Shown: positions 25,485-35,195 of the stretch, piece after piece
How positions within the stretch are numbered: the first letter of the stretch is position 1
Layout: each line of letters starts with the position of its first letter
From: Rasiella rasia
GTDB taxonomy: Bacteria; Bacteroidota; Bacteroidia; Flavobacteriales; Flavobacteriaceae
Assembly (NCBI RefSeq): GCF_011044175.1
Contig: NZ_CP049057.1
Location: 2,061,501 to 2,125,500 of the forward strand
DNA: 64,000 nucleotides
Reading direction: 5' to 3'
The notes under the pieces: generated by a model
What the model was told of the DNA's origin: nothing
Database searches by the model: none
Seen by the model: only the letters and a program-made list of their open reading frames with translations
Position numbers and translations under genes: made by a program

Positions 25485-27944
25485 ATGAAACAAAAAGAAT
25501 TAATAAACATAGCCGAAACTTGGTTCCATCAAAAAGATTGGAAAGTTTTCCCTTTTCAGAAGAAAACTTGGAAAGCATTTCTTGGTGGCAAACATGGCTT
25601 ATTAAATGCCCCAACAGGCAGTGGCAAGACCTACGCCCTTTGGGTTCCTATTGTTTTACAATTCATAAAAGACAATCCAGAATATAAGTCTAAAAAAACC
25701 AAAGGGTTAAAAGCGATATGGATTACTCCCCTACGTGCACTTTCGGTAGAAATTCAGCAGTCGGCACAACGCTTTGCAGACGAGCTTGAAACCGGACTAA
25801 CGGTTGGTATTCGCACTGGAGACACTTCGCAAAGCGAACGTGCAAAACAAAAAAAGAGCATGCCAGACTTGCTCATTACTACTCCAGAAAGTCTCATGTT
25901 ACTGTTGGCTTCTACAGGCTATGACAAGCTATTTAACAAATTAACGGCTGTGATAGTAGATGAGTGGCACGAATTATTGGGAAGTAAACGTGGTGTGCAA
26001 ATGGAATTAGGCTTATCGCGCCTGAAATCAATTTCTCCCGAGCTTAGAATTTGGGGTATTTCTGCAACCATTGGCAACCTTTCGCAGGCACAAGAAGTGC
26101 TGTTAGGAATGAACGACGATTTCCGAAGTAATTCGATACTTGTAAAAGCAAATTTGAAAAAGAAAATTGTTGTAAAATCTATCATTCCTGAAAAAATGGA
26201 AACTTTTCCGTGGAGAGGACATTTAGGACTACATTTATTGGAAGAAATTATTCCAATTATAAACGAGAGCAAAACCACATTAATCTTTACAAATACTAGA
26301 AGTCAATGCGAGATTTGGTTTCAGAAAACACTTGAAAAACATCCAGAATTTGCTGGTGAAATAGCAATGCATCACGGCAGTATTAACAAAGAAACTCGTT
26401 TATGGGTAGAACAAGCTATTCGCAATGAGAGCTTAAAGGCCGTGGTAGCAACCTCTAGTTTAGATTTGGGTGTAGATTTTGCGCCTGTGGAAACAATCAT
26501 CCAGATAGGTGGTCCCAAAGGAATTGCTAAGTTTTTACAACGAGCTGGACGCAGTAATCACAGACCTGGAGAACCTTCTGTAATTCATTTTTTGCCTACG
26601 CATGCTATAGAACTCATTGAGGCATCAGCACTTAAAAAGGCAGTGAAGTTAGAAGTAATGGAGGATAGGATTCCGTATCTCTTAAGTTTTGATGTTCTTA
26701 TTCAGTATTTAGTTACGTTGGCGGTGAGTGACGGATTTGTCCCGAAAGAAATTTTCCGAGAAATAAAAAACACCTTCTCCTTTCAAGGAATAACCCATGA
26801 GCAATGGCAGTGGTGCTTAAATTTTATCACTTTAGGAAGTCAGAGCCTACAAGCCTATGATGAATACAAACGTGTTTTAGTAGATGAGAACGGGCGCTTT
26901 TACGTAGACAACCGTAAAACAGCCATGATGCATCGCCTTTCTATAGGAACCATTGTTAGCGATGCCATGGTACAAGTTAAATATGTTTCTGGCGGATTTA
27001 TTGGTACAATAGAAGAATTTTTTATCGGTAAAATGAAGCCTGGTGACGTGTTTGTCTTTGCCGGAAGAACCTTAGAACTTGTGCGCGTTAGAAACATGGT
27101 AGCTCAAGTACGCAGAAGCTCTAAGCGAACACGCAATGTGGTGAGTTTTATGGGGGGGCGTATGGCGCTTTCTTCACAAATGTCTGAGATTTTAAGGAAT
27201 GAATTGCAATCTGAAGCCGACCATAAGCGCAACACTCCAGAACTTAAGGCGCTTTCACATATCTTCAATAGGCAAGAAAAGGAAAGTGTTGTTCCTAGAA
27301 AAAATGAGTTTTTAATTGAAACATTTAAAACAAGAGAGGGGTATCATCATTTGTTTTACCCATTTGAAGGGCGTTTTGTACATCAGGCAATGGGCGGATT
27401 ACTAGCCTATCGTATTAGTTTATTGTCTCCAATTACATTTTCGCTGGCCTACAACGATTATGGTTTTGAATTGCTAAGCGATCAACCCATGAACATCCAA
27501 GATATTTTAGATAATAATTTATTTAGTACCGATTATCTATTTAGCGATCTTCAAAAGAGCTTAAACAGCACAGAACTGGCACGAAGAAAATTTAGAGACA
27601 TTGCCGTAATTAGTGGCTTAGTTTTTACAGGCTACCCAAGCAAACAGATAAAAACAAAACATCTACAGAGTAATAGCCAGCTGTTATTTGATGTCTTTAG
27701 AGATTATGAACCCAACAATTTATTATATCAACAAGCCTTTAGAGAAACTTTCGAACATCAACTAGAAGAAGGACGATTAAGGCTTGCTTTAGAACGTATC
27801 TCGACGCAAGAAGTAGTCTGGAAACTCTGCGAAAAGCCAACCCCCTTTAGCTTTCCTATTATAACAGACAGGTTACGAGAAAAGCTTTCTTCAGAAAAAC
27901 TGAAAGATAGAATCAAAAAGATGACCTTGTTGTTAATGAAATAA
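25485..27944 (+). CDS. Ligase-associated DEXH-box helicase (Lhr-core type)
   Basis: An 819-residue superfamily 2 helicase of the LHR-core group. The Walker A motif is APTGSGKT (42-49), motif II is VDEWHELLGSKRG, a DEWH-box, and motif VI is QRAGRSNHRPGE. After the two RecA-like domains comes the Lhr-specific winged helix and C-terminal domain (EWQWCLNF-like helices, VRVRNMVAQVRRSSKRTRN). The family unwinds 3'-tailed duplexes in DNA repair. The ATG at 25485 is 79 bp downstream of the ligase stop, and the gene is followed by PdeM after 20 bp. Confidence 0.9.
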   Translation: MKQKELINIAETWFHQKDWKVFPFQKKTWKAFLGGKHGLLNAPTGSGKTYALWVPIVLQFIKDNPEYKSKKTKGLKAIWITPLRALSVEIQQSAQRFADELETGLTVGIRTGDTSQSERAKQKKSMPDLLITTPESLMLLLASTGYDKLFNKLTAVIVDEWHELLGSKRGVQMELGLSRLKSISPELRIWGISATIGNLSQAQEVLLGMNDDFRSNSILVKANLKKKIVVKSIIPEKMETFPWRGHLGLHLLEEIIPIINESKTTLIFTNTRSQCEIWFQKTLEKHPEFAGEIAMHHGSINKETRLWVEQAIRNESLKAVVATSSLDLGVDFAPVETIIQIGGPKGIAKFLQRAGRSNHRPGEPSVIHFLPTHAIELIEASALKKAVKLEVMEDRIPYLLSFDVLIQYLVTLAVSDGFVPKEIFREIKNTFSFQGITHEQWQWCLNFITLGSQSLQAYDEYKRVLVDENGRFYVDNRKTAMMHRLSIGTIVSDAMVQVKYVSGGFIGTIEEFFIGKMKPGDVFVFAGRTLELVRVRNMVAQVRRSSKRTRNVVSFMGGRMALSSQMSEILRNELQSEADHKRNTPELKALSHIFNRQEKESVVPRKNEFLIETFKTREGYHHLFYPFEGRFVHQAMGGLLAYRISLLSPITFSLAYNDYGFELLSDQPMNIQDILDNNLFSTDYLFSDLQKSLNSTELARRKFRDIAVISGLVFTGYPSKQIKTKHLQSNSQLLFDVFRDYEPNNLLYQQAFRETFEHQLEEGRLRLALERISTQEVVWKLCEKPTPFSFPIITDRLREKLSSEKLKDRIKKMTLLLMK

Positions 27945-27947
27945 TCG

Positions 27948-27965
27948 CGCTGTATCTTTACAGCG
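27948..27965 (+). repeat. Short hairpin over the PdeM start codon
   Basis: CGCTGTA (27948-27954) and TACAGCG (27959-27965) form a 7-bp stem with a 4-nt loop in the 20-bp gap after the helicase stop. The last stem base is the G of the GTG start of the next gene. It could limit initiation in the free transcript, making PdeM translation depend on ribosomes finishing the helicase. Confidence 0.4.
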
Positions 27966-28603
27966 TGTCGCAAACTGTTGCCATTTATAACCAATCGTTT
28001 ATACTTCACCCAAGCGGTGCAATTTTTTGGAAAGAAAAAGCCATGCTTCTTATTGCAGATGTACATTTGGGTAAGGTTGCGCATTTCAGAAAACATGGCG
28101 CAGCAATCCCGCCTCATCTTGCCTTTGAAAATTTAGAGCAGCTAACAGAAATTTGTAATGACCTTTGCCCACAAACAATATGCTTTTTAGGCGATTTGTT
28201 TCACAGCAACTTAAATTCTTCCTGGGACGATTTTACTAAATGGGTCTCGTATATTAAAATTCCTATTGTTTTAGTGTCTGGCAATCACGACATCATCCCG
28301 CAGTATTTGTTCGAAGAATTAGGTGTAAAAGTTTATGAAACCTGGAAGATAGAGTCCTTTTTACTCACACACCACCCTACCGAAGAGGTCAACTTTTTCA
28401 ATTTTTGTGGACATGTTCATCCCGGTGTGAAATTACAGGGAACAGGAAGACAAGTTTTAAGACTACCTTGTTTTTATAAAACGAAACAGCAACTTATTTT
28501 GCCTGCCTTCGGAAAATTTACAGGAAAACATACTTTATCCCCTACAAAAGAATCAGAAATCTATGTTATTGCAGATGGTGAAGTACTTCACATTTCGTCT
28601 TAA
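27965..28603 (+). CDS. pdeM: Ligase-associated endonuclease PdeM (metallophosphoesterase)
   Basis: A 212-residue calcineurin-like phosphoesterase, the fourth member of the repair set. Metal-binding motifs are in order: IADVHLGK (D-x-H, about residue 29), FLGDLFHS (GD, about 76), SGNHD (about 101), LTHHP (about 138) and GHVHPG (about 148). Homologs are Mn-dependent phosphodiesterases. The start is GTG at 27965; no ATG lies between the helicase stop and the conserved core. A metallophosphoesterase of another type is unlikely given the context. Confidence 0.9.
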   Translation: MSQTVAIYNQSFILHPSGAIFWKEKAMLLIADVHLGKVAHFRKHGAAIPPHLAFENLEQLTEICNDLCPQTICFLGDLFHSNLNSSWDDFTKWVSYIKIPIVLVSGNHDIIPQYLFEELGVKVYETWKIESFLLTHHPTEEVNFFNFCGHVHPGVKLQGTGRQVLRLPCFYKTKQQLILPAFGKFTGKHTLSPTKESEIYVIADGEVLHISS

Positions 28604-28748
28604 AACCACAGAAAAACCAGATAGAATGCAATAAATTAGGGTGAAAAACCGATTTTTATGAAACCTTGAGTGTTAAAATGCTGTCTTACAATATGTAAGT
28701 TACTAGTAATATCTATATTTAACCATCTCAAACCTATAACCTATTGCC

Positions 28749-30218
28749 ATGGAAACTACTACCCAACCTTCCTGTAACACCGCAACTCTTAGTCCATACA
28801 TCCCTTCAGGTTCCAATCCGTGGAACGTTTCCAAAGTTCAACATACCTTTCGGCGATTAGGTTTTGGAGCTACTACGATGGAGGTGGATGATGCTCTAGC
28901 CTTAACACCCGAACAATTTATAGACGGGCTTGTAGATGGGGCTATGGCTTTGCCGCCCACGGCTGCTCCGTTTTGGAGTAATTATGCCATTAGCGACTTT
29001 GGCGATTACGAAACCGAAAACAACCAATACGCGTTTGAGTGGCGCCTACAGAGCGGAAATGATATTATATCTGAAAAGCTTCGAGGTCGTCTTGCGTTTT
29101 TCTGGATGAACCATTTTGTTACAGAAGTAGAAGCTGTGTTCTATTCGCCATTTATGTATCAGTATTACAACAAGATGCAAACGTATTGCCTCGGAAATTT
29201 TAGAGAATTTACCCGCGTTATGGGCACAGATAACATGATGCTATTGTATTTAAATGGTTTTGAGAACACCAGCAATAATCCTAACGAAAATTATGCCCGA
29301 GAGTTATTTGAACTTTTTACGCTTGGTGAAGGAAATGGCTACACACAACAAGATATTTTAGAAGCCTCAAGAGCACTTACAGGTTACAACCATTGGGCAG
29401 AACCTGGGGCAGATATCTATTTTGATAGTGCTACATTTGACGACGGCCTAAAAACTATTTTCGGACAAGAAGGGGCTTGGGGGTACGACGACCTTATTAC
29501 CATTTTATTTGAACAACGCGGCAATTTAATTGCCAATTATATCTGCGAAAAATTATACAAATTCTTTGTGAGCCCCTCAATAGATGCTGTTATCACTCAG
29601 AATATCATAGAACCCTTAGCACAAACATTATTAAACTCAGATTTTAATCTTGCACCTGTACTAAAACAATTATTTAAAAGCGAACACTTTTTTGACGAAC
29701 GAGCACTCGGAGTTGTTATTAAGAGTCCGATAGACGTAATCTTCAATTACGTAAATGAAGCTTCTCTTTTTTATGATGACACTTTAATGGATGCATTTAT
29801 ATACTATGCGGGTCTTATGGGGCAAGAAATGTATGACCCACCAGATGTTAGTGGTTGGCAACGCGATGAAACATGGATTAACTCGTCAACACTTTCTGGT
29901 AGATGGCAACTCATCGAGTTATATATAGATTATCTCATGGCTAATGGATACGATGCCCTTTTGGTAGACCTAGCAAGAGAACTCTCTAACGATAGCAACG
30001 ACCCTGCCTTTATAACCGAAGTTGTTGTTAATCACTTTGTAAGTAAAGAACTTCACACACTCGCCGATTACGATATCGCTACTGATGTATTAAAGTGGGA
30101 AGTGCCACAAAACTACTACGATAATGGTACTTGGAACCTTAATTGGTCTTCAGCACCTTTACAAGTTTCACTATTGCTGAAACATATTGCAAGAATGCCC
30201 GAATTTCAACTTAAATAA
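28749..30218 (+). CDS. DUF1800 domain-containing protein
   Basis: A 489-residue protein of the DUF1800 family. Conserved family segments are VQHTFRRLGFGAT near residue 28, RLAFFWMNHFVTE near residue 114, NENYARELFELFTLGEGNGYTQQDILEASRALTGY near residue 180, and DVSGWQRDETWINSSTL near residue 370. The N-terminus lacks an evident signal peptide. DUF1800 genes are nearly always followed by a DUF1501 gene, as here 8 bp later; the pair is thought to act in the envelope on an unknown substrate. Confidence 0.85.
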   Translation: METTTQPSCNTATLSPYIPSGSNPWNVSKVQHTFRRLGFGATTMEVDDALALTPEQFIDGLVDGAMALPPTAAPFWSNYAISDFGDYETENNQYAFEWRLQSGNDIISEKLRGRLAFFWMNHFVTEVEAVFYSPFMYQYYNKMQTYCLGNFREFTRVMGTDNMMLLYLNGFENTSNNPNENYARELFELFTLGEGNGYTQQDILEASRALTGYNHWAEPGADIYFDSATFDDGLKTIFGQEGAWGYDDLITILFEQRGNLIANYICEKLYKFFVSPSIDAVITQNIIEPLAQTLLNSDFNLAPVLKQLFKSEHFFDERALGVVIKSPIDVIFNYVNEASLFYDDTLMDAFIYYAGLMGQEMYDPPDVSGWQRDETWINSSTLSGRWQLIELYIDYLMANGYDALLVDLARELSNDSNDPAFITEVVVNHFVSKELHTLADYDIATDVLKWEVPQNYYDNGTWNLNWSSAPLQVSLLLKHIARMPEFQLK

Positions 30219-30226
30219 CAACGCTT

Positions 30227-31870
30227 ATGTGCCATCACGACACCTTCTCGAACAAGCCTGCCGAACAAGCAGGGAAAAAAGATGCTAGCAAAGAAGAAAA
30301 GCATATACACGATCAGGAACACGCTACCTGGAACCGGCGATCATTTATTCAGGCTCTTGGCTTAGTAGGTGGTGGAAGCGTGATGCTAGGTTCTGCTGCA
30401 GTTTCAGCAACAAAAGCCTCACCACTCTCTGTGGCCCTATCGCAGAGTGAAAACGATAATATTTTAGTTATTGTACGCTTAAAAGGGGGTAATGACGGAT
30501 TAAATACGATTGTTCCAATTTACGACTATAGTACCTATGCAAATTTGCGCCCTACCATAAGACATCAGGAAAATGACCTTTTTAACCTGAATGCAGATTT
30601 TGCCATTCCTAATTTCATGAACGGTTTAGAAGCCATGTGGGGCGATGGGCAAATGAAAGTTGTTCATGGCGTAGGATACCCACAACAAAACTTATCGCAT
30701 TTTACGTCTTCAGATATTTGGGCAAGTGCATCAACACCAACTTTTGAACCTACCGGCTGGTGGGGCAGATATTTTGAAGACCTTTATCCAGATTACTTGA
30801 CCAATCCGCCAGCTGTCCCGCCGGCAATTCAGATTGGTAGTATTGGAAATCTCATTTTTGAAGGTGCCGAAAATAATTATGCGTTTTCAGTAGCCAATCC
30901 AGATCAATTGGCAAATGTGGCGGCAAATGGCGCACTGCACGATGTATTAAACCTACCCGATTGTGTGTACGGAGACAAATTACTTTTTATGCGGTCTACC
31001 ACCAACACAACCTTTAACTATGCCCAGGTAATTAACGATGCTTACTTAGCTTCTAGCAATAGCGTAGACTATGAAGATGCCGAGTTAGCCAACCAGTTGG
31101 CTATCGTGGCACGTATGATTAAAGGAGGATTAGGTACCAAAGTGTACATGGTAACCCTCAACGGATTTGATACGCATGCCAATCAGGAAGTAGATCACAG
31201 AACGTTGTTGGAAGATCTTTCAGAAAGTATGAGAGATTTTTATGATGACATTGGTAATGTGGGTATGCAAAACGAAGTACTTACCATGACCATTTCAGAA
31301 TTTGGCCGTAGACCATACGAAAATGGCTCTAACGGAACAGATCATGGTGCAGCTTCTCCTGTCATGTTATTTGGCCCCGGTCTAAATGGTAGCGGTTTTG
31401 TTAGCGAGCACCCAGACCTGAGCGACTGGGACAACAACGACAACCTTATCCCAACCACAGATTTTAGAGATGTGTATTCTAGTGTACTAACAGATTGGTT
31501 TTGTTTAGATCCAAGTGTTGTAAACGATATTTTACTAAACGAAACATACGAAAATCTAGACCTTGGCTTCTCTTGTGAGAGTTTGGCCGTACAAGATTTT
31601 GGTGATGTTAACAGGTTTAATCACGTAGCTACATACAATAATAATACAACAAACATTGAGTTCACAATGCCTTCTACTGGCCATGTAGACATTAAACTCT
31701 ACGATATCTTAGGAAAAGAAATTGGAACCATGAAAAATGAAATCATGTTTCCTGGTAGACATATTGTAGATGTGAAAGCAACAATTAATACACGTTTATC
31801 TTACGGGCAATACATATATAGAATTGCGGTAGGTGGGCAGTTTTATAGCCGCTCCATCCTTATTAAATAG
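30227..31870 (+). CDS. DUF1501 domain protein with Tat signal and T9SS C-terminal sorting domain
   Basis: A 547-residue exported protein. The N-terminus has a twin-arginine motif NRRSFIQALG (residues 37-46) followed by a hydrophobic stretch, GLVGGGSVMLGSAAVSA. The DUF1501 core (about 75-440) shows RLKGGNDGLNTIVP, LSHFTSSDIW, GFDTHANQ, and EFGRRPYENGSNGTDHGAASP, reminiscent of sulfatase/alkaline phosphatase folds. The last ~75 residues form a type A sorting domain (VDIKLYDILGKEIG, GQYIYRIAVGGQFYSR), expected to send it through the type IX system. A terminator follows at 31892-31918. Confidence 0.85.
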   Translation: MCHHDTFSNKPAEQAGKKDASKEEKHIHDQEHATWNRRSFIQALGLVGGGSVMLGSAAVSATKASPLSVALSQSENDNILVIVRLKGGNDGLNTIVPIYDYSTYANLRPTIRHQENDLFNLNADFAIPNFMNGLEAMWGDGQMKVVHGVGYPQQNLSHFTSSDIWASASTPTFEPTGWWGRYFEDLYPDYLTNPPAVPPAIQIGSIGNLIFEGAENNYAFSVANPDQLANVAANGALHDVLNLPDCVYGDKLLFMRSTTNTTFNYAQVINDAYLASSNSVDYEDAELANQLAIVARMIKGGLGTKVYMVTLNGFDTHANQEVDHRTLLEDLSESMRDFYDDIGNVGMQNEVLTMTISEFGRRPYENGSNGTDHGAASPVMLFGPGLNGSGFVSEHPDLSDWDNNDNLIPTTDFRDVYSSVLTDWFCLDPSVVNDILLNETYENLDLGFSCESLAVQDFGDVNRFNHVATYNNNTTNIEFTMPSTGHVDIKLYDILGKEIGTMKNEIMFPGRHIVDVKATINTRLSYGQYIYRIAVGGQFYSRSILIK

Positions 31871-31891
31871 CATTTTTGAAATCTAAATAAG

Positions 31892-31918
31892 AAGCCGTTT
31901 TATCTCAAACGGCTTTTT
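31892..31918 (+). terminator. Rho-independent terminator after the DUF1501 gene
   Basis: AAGCCGTTT (31892-31900) and AAACGGCTT (31907-31915) form a 9-bp stem with a 6-nt loop, followed by a T run. It lies 21 bp past the DUF1501 stop and ends that unit before metG. Confidence 0.85.
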
Positions 31919-31953
31919 GCTGTCTGAGACATAGGGAACCTGCGGTAATTGTT

Positions 31954-31961
31954 TATTTTTG
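31954..31961 (+). promoter_or_regulatory. Candidate -10 element for metG
   Basis: TATTTTTG at 31954-31961 matches TAnnTTTG and ends 32 bp before the metG ATG, downstream of the terminator, where a promoter is expected. The -33 element is unclear. Confidence 0.45.
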
Positions 31962-31993
31962 CAACCATACTGTATTAATCGGTTTCAGAAAAT

Positions 31994-34072
31994 ATGAGTC
32001 AAGATCCTAAGCGTTATACAATCACAGCGGCACTACCCTATACCAATGGTCCTGTACACATAGGTCACCTAGCAGGTGTATACGTCCCTGCAGATATTTA
32101 TGCCCGTTTTCAGCGGCTACAAGGTAAAGATGTTGCCTTTGTCTGCGGAAGTGACGAGCACGGTGTACCTATTACTATAAAAGCTAAAAAAGAAGGTATT
32201 ACTCCGCAGCAAGTAGTAGATAAATACCATGCAATTATAAAGCAAAGTTTTGAAGACTTTGGGATTACATTCGACAACTACTCACGTACATCTGCCAAAA
32301 TACACCATGATACCGCCTCTGCGTTTTTTAAAAAACTCTATGAAGACGGAAAGTTTAATGAAGAGGTTACAGAGCAATTGTATGATGCCGAAGCCAACCA
32401 ATTTTTAGCAGATCGCTTTATTGTAGGTACCTGTCCTAAATGTGGTTTTGAAGAAAGTTACGGAGACCAATGTGAAAACTGCGGTACCTCTCACAATGCT
32501 ACAGACCTTATTAATCCTAAAAGTGCCATTTCTGGAAATGCTCCAGAATTAAAGAAAACCAAACACTGGTTCTTACCCTTAGACAAGTATGAACCTTTTT
32601 TAAAGCAGTGGATTCTAAAAGATCATAAAAAGGATTGGAAAACGAATGTCTACGGACAATGCAAATCTTGGATAGACGATGGTTTGAGACCCCGTGCAGT
32701 AACTCGTGATCTTGATTGGGGAATCCCTGTTCCTGTAGCTGGAGCAGAAGGTAAAGTACTTTATGTCTGGTTCGATGCACCAATTGGCTACATATCGGCC
32801 ACAAAAGAATGGGCAACCCAAGAAGGTAAAGATTGGGAGCCATACTGGAAATCGGAAGACACCAAATTGCTTCATTTTATCGGGAAAGACAATATTGTTT
32901 TTCATTGTATTATTTTTCCAAGTATGTTAAAGGCAGAGGGTAGTTACATTATGCCCGACAACGTACCCGCCAACGAATTTTTAAATCTTGAAGGCAATAA
33001 AATTTCAACGAGTAAAAACTGGGCGGTATGGCTGCATGAATATTTAGAAGATTTCCCCAACCAGCAAGATGTGTTGCGCTATGTGCTAACGGCAAATGCA
33101 CCAGAAACAAAAGACAATGATTTTACATGGGCAGATTTTCAGCAGCGAAACAATAGTGAGTTGGTAGCTATCTTCGGAAATTTTATCAATCGAGTAACCG
33201 TTCTCACTCACAAATATTACAACGGGGTGGTTCCAGAGCCTTCTAATTATTCTGAAGTAGACCTTCAAACTTTAAAAGAGTTGAAGGCCTATCCAGCCGT
33301 TATCGAAAGCTCTATTCAAAGGTATCGTTTCCGCGAAGCTCAGACAGAATTGATGAATGTAGCACGACTAGGAAATAAATATCTAGCCGATGAAGAACCT
33401 TGGAAAACTATTAAAACAGACGAGGCCAGAACCCAAACAGTAATGTATGTTGCCTTGCAAATTGCTACGGCATTGGCTGTTTTAAGCGAACCCTTTTTAC
33501 CGTTTACTTCATCAAAATTGAAGCATATCCTCAATACGCCATCAAGCGCAGATAAAAACGCCCTGAATTGGCAAGGCATTAGCTCTGAAGAAACGCTATT
33601 AGCTGCGGGACATACCATAAATACAAGCGAGCTGCTTTTCAGCAAAATTGAAGACGAGCAGATGCAACAACAATTAGACAAACTCGAGGCTAGCAAAAAG
33701 GCAAATGCAACACCAGCAGCCCAAAAGGTGGAAAAACAAAAAGATATGATTCAATTCGATGATTTTACAAAACTCGACATGCGAGTAGGAACCGTTCTAG
33801 AGGCAGAAAAAATGGCAAAAACCAAAAAATTGATGGTTTTAAAAGTAGATACAGGTCTCGATGTGCGTACAATTGTTTCTGGTATTGCTGAAAGTTTCAC
33901 TCCTGAAGAAATTATTGGAAAACAAGTAACGGTATTGGTAAATCTAGCTCCTAGAGCCCTTCGTGGTGTTGAAAGCCAAGGAATGATTTTAATGACCGAA
34001 AATGCAGAAGGTAAGTTAGTTTTTGTAAATCCAGATAGTAGTGATGTTGGCAACGGCGCGACGATAAATTAA
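31994..34072 (+). CDS. metG: Methionine--tRNA ligase
   Basis: Charges tRNA-Met with methionine. The class I signature is PVHIGHLAG (HIGH at 22-25), the zinc knuckle is [18 protein letters not shown] (about residues 146-163), and the second class I signature is NKISTS, a variant of KMSKS. Residues about 590-692 form the C-terminal tRNA-binding domain ([28 protein letters not shown]), so this is the long dimeric form, 692 residues. The next gene starts directly after the stop codon. Confidence 0.95.
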   Translation: MSQDPKRYTITAALPYTNGPVHIGHLAGVYVPADIYARFQRLQGKDVAFVCGSDEHGVPITIKAKKEGITPQQVVDKYHAIIKQSFEDFGITFDNYSRTSAKIHHDTASAFFKKLYEDGKFNEEVTEQLYDAEANQFLADRFIVGTCPKCGFEESYGDQCENCGTSHNATDLINPKSAISGNAPELKKTKHWFLPLDKYEPFLKQWILKDHKKDWKTNVYGQCKSWIDDGLRPRAVTRDLDWGIPVPVAGAEGKVLYVWFDAPIGYISATKEWATQEGKDWEPYWKSEDTKLLHFIGKDNIVFHCIIFPSMLKAEGSYIMPDNVPANEFLNLEGNKISTSKNWAVWLHEYLEDFPNQQDVLRYVLTANAPETKDNDFTWADFQQRNNSELVAIFGNFINRVTVLTHKYYNGVVPEPSNYSEVDLQTLKELKAYPAVIESSIQRYRFREAQTELMNVARLGNKYLADEEPWKTIKTDEARTQTVMYVALQIATALAVLSEPFLPFTSSKLKHILNTPSSADKNALNWQGISSEETLLAAGHTINTSELLFSKIEDEQMQQQLDKLEASKKANATPAAQKVEKQKDMIQFDDFTKLDMRVGTVLEAEKMAKTKKLMVLKVDTGLDVRTIVSGIAESFTPEEIIGKQVTVLVNLAPRALRGVESQGMILMTENAEGKLVFVNPDSSDVGNGATIN

Positions 34073-34975
34073 ATGCTCAAAATTGCGTACCACTCCATCT
34101 ATAAATACACGTTACCAAACGGGCACCGATTTCCGATGGCCAAGTACGAGTTACTTCCAAAGCACTTAATAACCCACGGTATTGCCAACGACACCAACTT
34201 TTTTGAACCTGAAAAAGTTGCAAGCACACATATTTTGAAAATTCACACCGCCGATTATTACAATCGATTGTGCTCTCTTAACATTGATAAAAAAGAAATC
34301 AGAAAAATGGGCTTCCCGCTGCGCCAAGAATTAGTGGAACGTGCCCATTACATTATCGATGGCACAATAAAGGGATGCGAATTTGCCTTGCAATATGGTG
34401 TTGCCATGAATATTGCGGGTGGCACCCACCATGCCTATGCCAATCATGGAGAGGCCTTCTGTCTTTTAAACGACCAAGCTGTTGCCGCTCGGTACTTATT
34501 GGATCATAACTTGGCAAAAAAAATTCTAATAGTAGACTTAGATGTGCACCAAGGTAATGGCACTGCCTCTATATTTGCCAATGACCCACGAATTTTTACT
34601 TTTTCTATGCATGGGGCAAATAATTATCCTTTTAAAAAAGAGGTGAGCGATTTAGACATTCCGTTAGGTGACAAAACCAACGACCTTGACTATTTATCGA
34701 CTCTTAAAAACACCCTGCCTCTATTATTGAAAAAGGTAAACCCAGATTTTATTTTCTACCTAAGCGGTGTAGATATTCTAGAAACGGATGCTTTAGGAAG
34801 ACTAAGCTGCTCAATAGAAGGGTGCGAAGCTCGTGATATTTTTGTGTTGCAAACTTGCCAAAACAATAACATTCCAGTGCAGATAAGTATGGGAGGTGGG
34901 TACTCTAAGGATATCGAAATTATAATAGAAGCCCACGCCAATACCTTTAAAGCAGCCCAGCAAACATTTTTCTAA
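34073..34975 (+). CDS. Histone deacetylase-like amidohydrolase
   Basis: A 300-residue arginase/deacetylase-fold enzyme. It shows the active-site GGTHHAYANHGEAFCLLND (about residues 119-137), the zinc ligands DLDVHQGNGTA (about 157-167), and SGVDILETDALGRLS near residue 224. Bacterial members deacetylate small molecules such as acetoin-related compounds or polyamines, or act on acetylated lysines; the substrate here is unknown. It begins one base after the metG stop and is probably co-transcribed with it. Confidence 0.9.
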   Translation: MLKIAYHSIYKYTLPNGHRFPMAKYELLPKHLITHGIANDTNFFEPEKVASTHILKIHTADYYNRLCSLNIDKKEIRKMGFPLRQELVERAHYIIDGTIKGCEFALQYGVAMNIAGGTHHAYANHGEAFCLLNDQAVAARYLLDHNLAKKILIVDLDVHQGNGTASIFANDPRIFTFSMHGANNYPFKKEVSDLDIPLGDKTNDLDYLSTLKNTLPLLLKKVNPDFIFYLSGVDILETDALGRLSCSIEGCEARDIFVLQTCQNNNIPVQISMGGGYSKDIEIIIEAHANTFKAAQQTFF

Positions 34976-35140
34976 TAGTTCAAAAATCATATTTTACTTT
35001 TTCTATATCGTAAAAACTGCTGATTTTTAGTAATTTACGTGTAAACACCTATTTCACAAACTAATATTTCTGCCTAATATTATATTCTGAAAAAGGCGCT
35101 AAAATTGAAAATATATGGCGCCAGAAAGCAAGAACGTGCC

Positions 35141-35167
35141 TTGCGCAACAACAATTGTTTACGTTTA
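35141..35167 (+). promoter_or_regulatory. Possible promoter/operator region of the injection cassette
   Basis: Within the 220-bp gap before the sheath gene, TACGTTTA (35160-35167) is one base off TAnnTTTG, with TTG (35141-35143) 16 bp upstream, which is shorter than normal. Two small palindromes overlap the same stretch: TTGCGCAA (35141-35148) and AACAATTGTT (35150-35159). Together they could mark a regulated promoter; the rest of the gap holds no gene that I can see. Confidence 0.3.
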
Positions 35168-35195
35168 ATTTAAATCAATTAATGTGTTAAAACCT

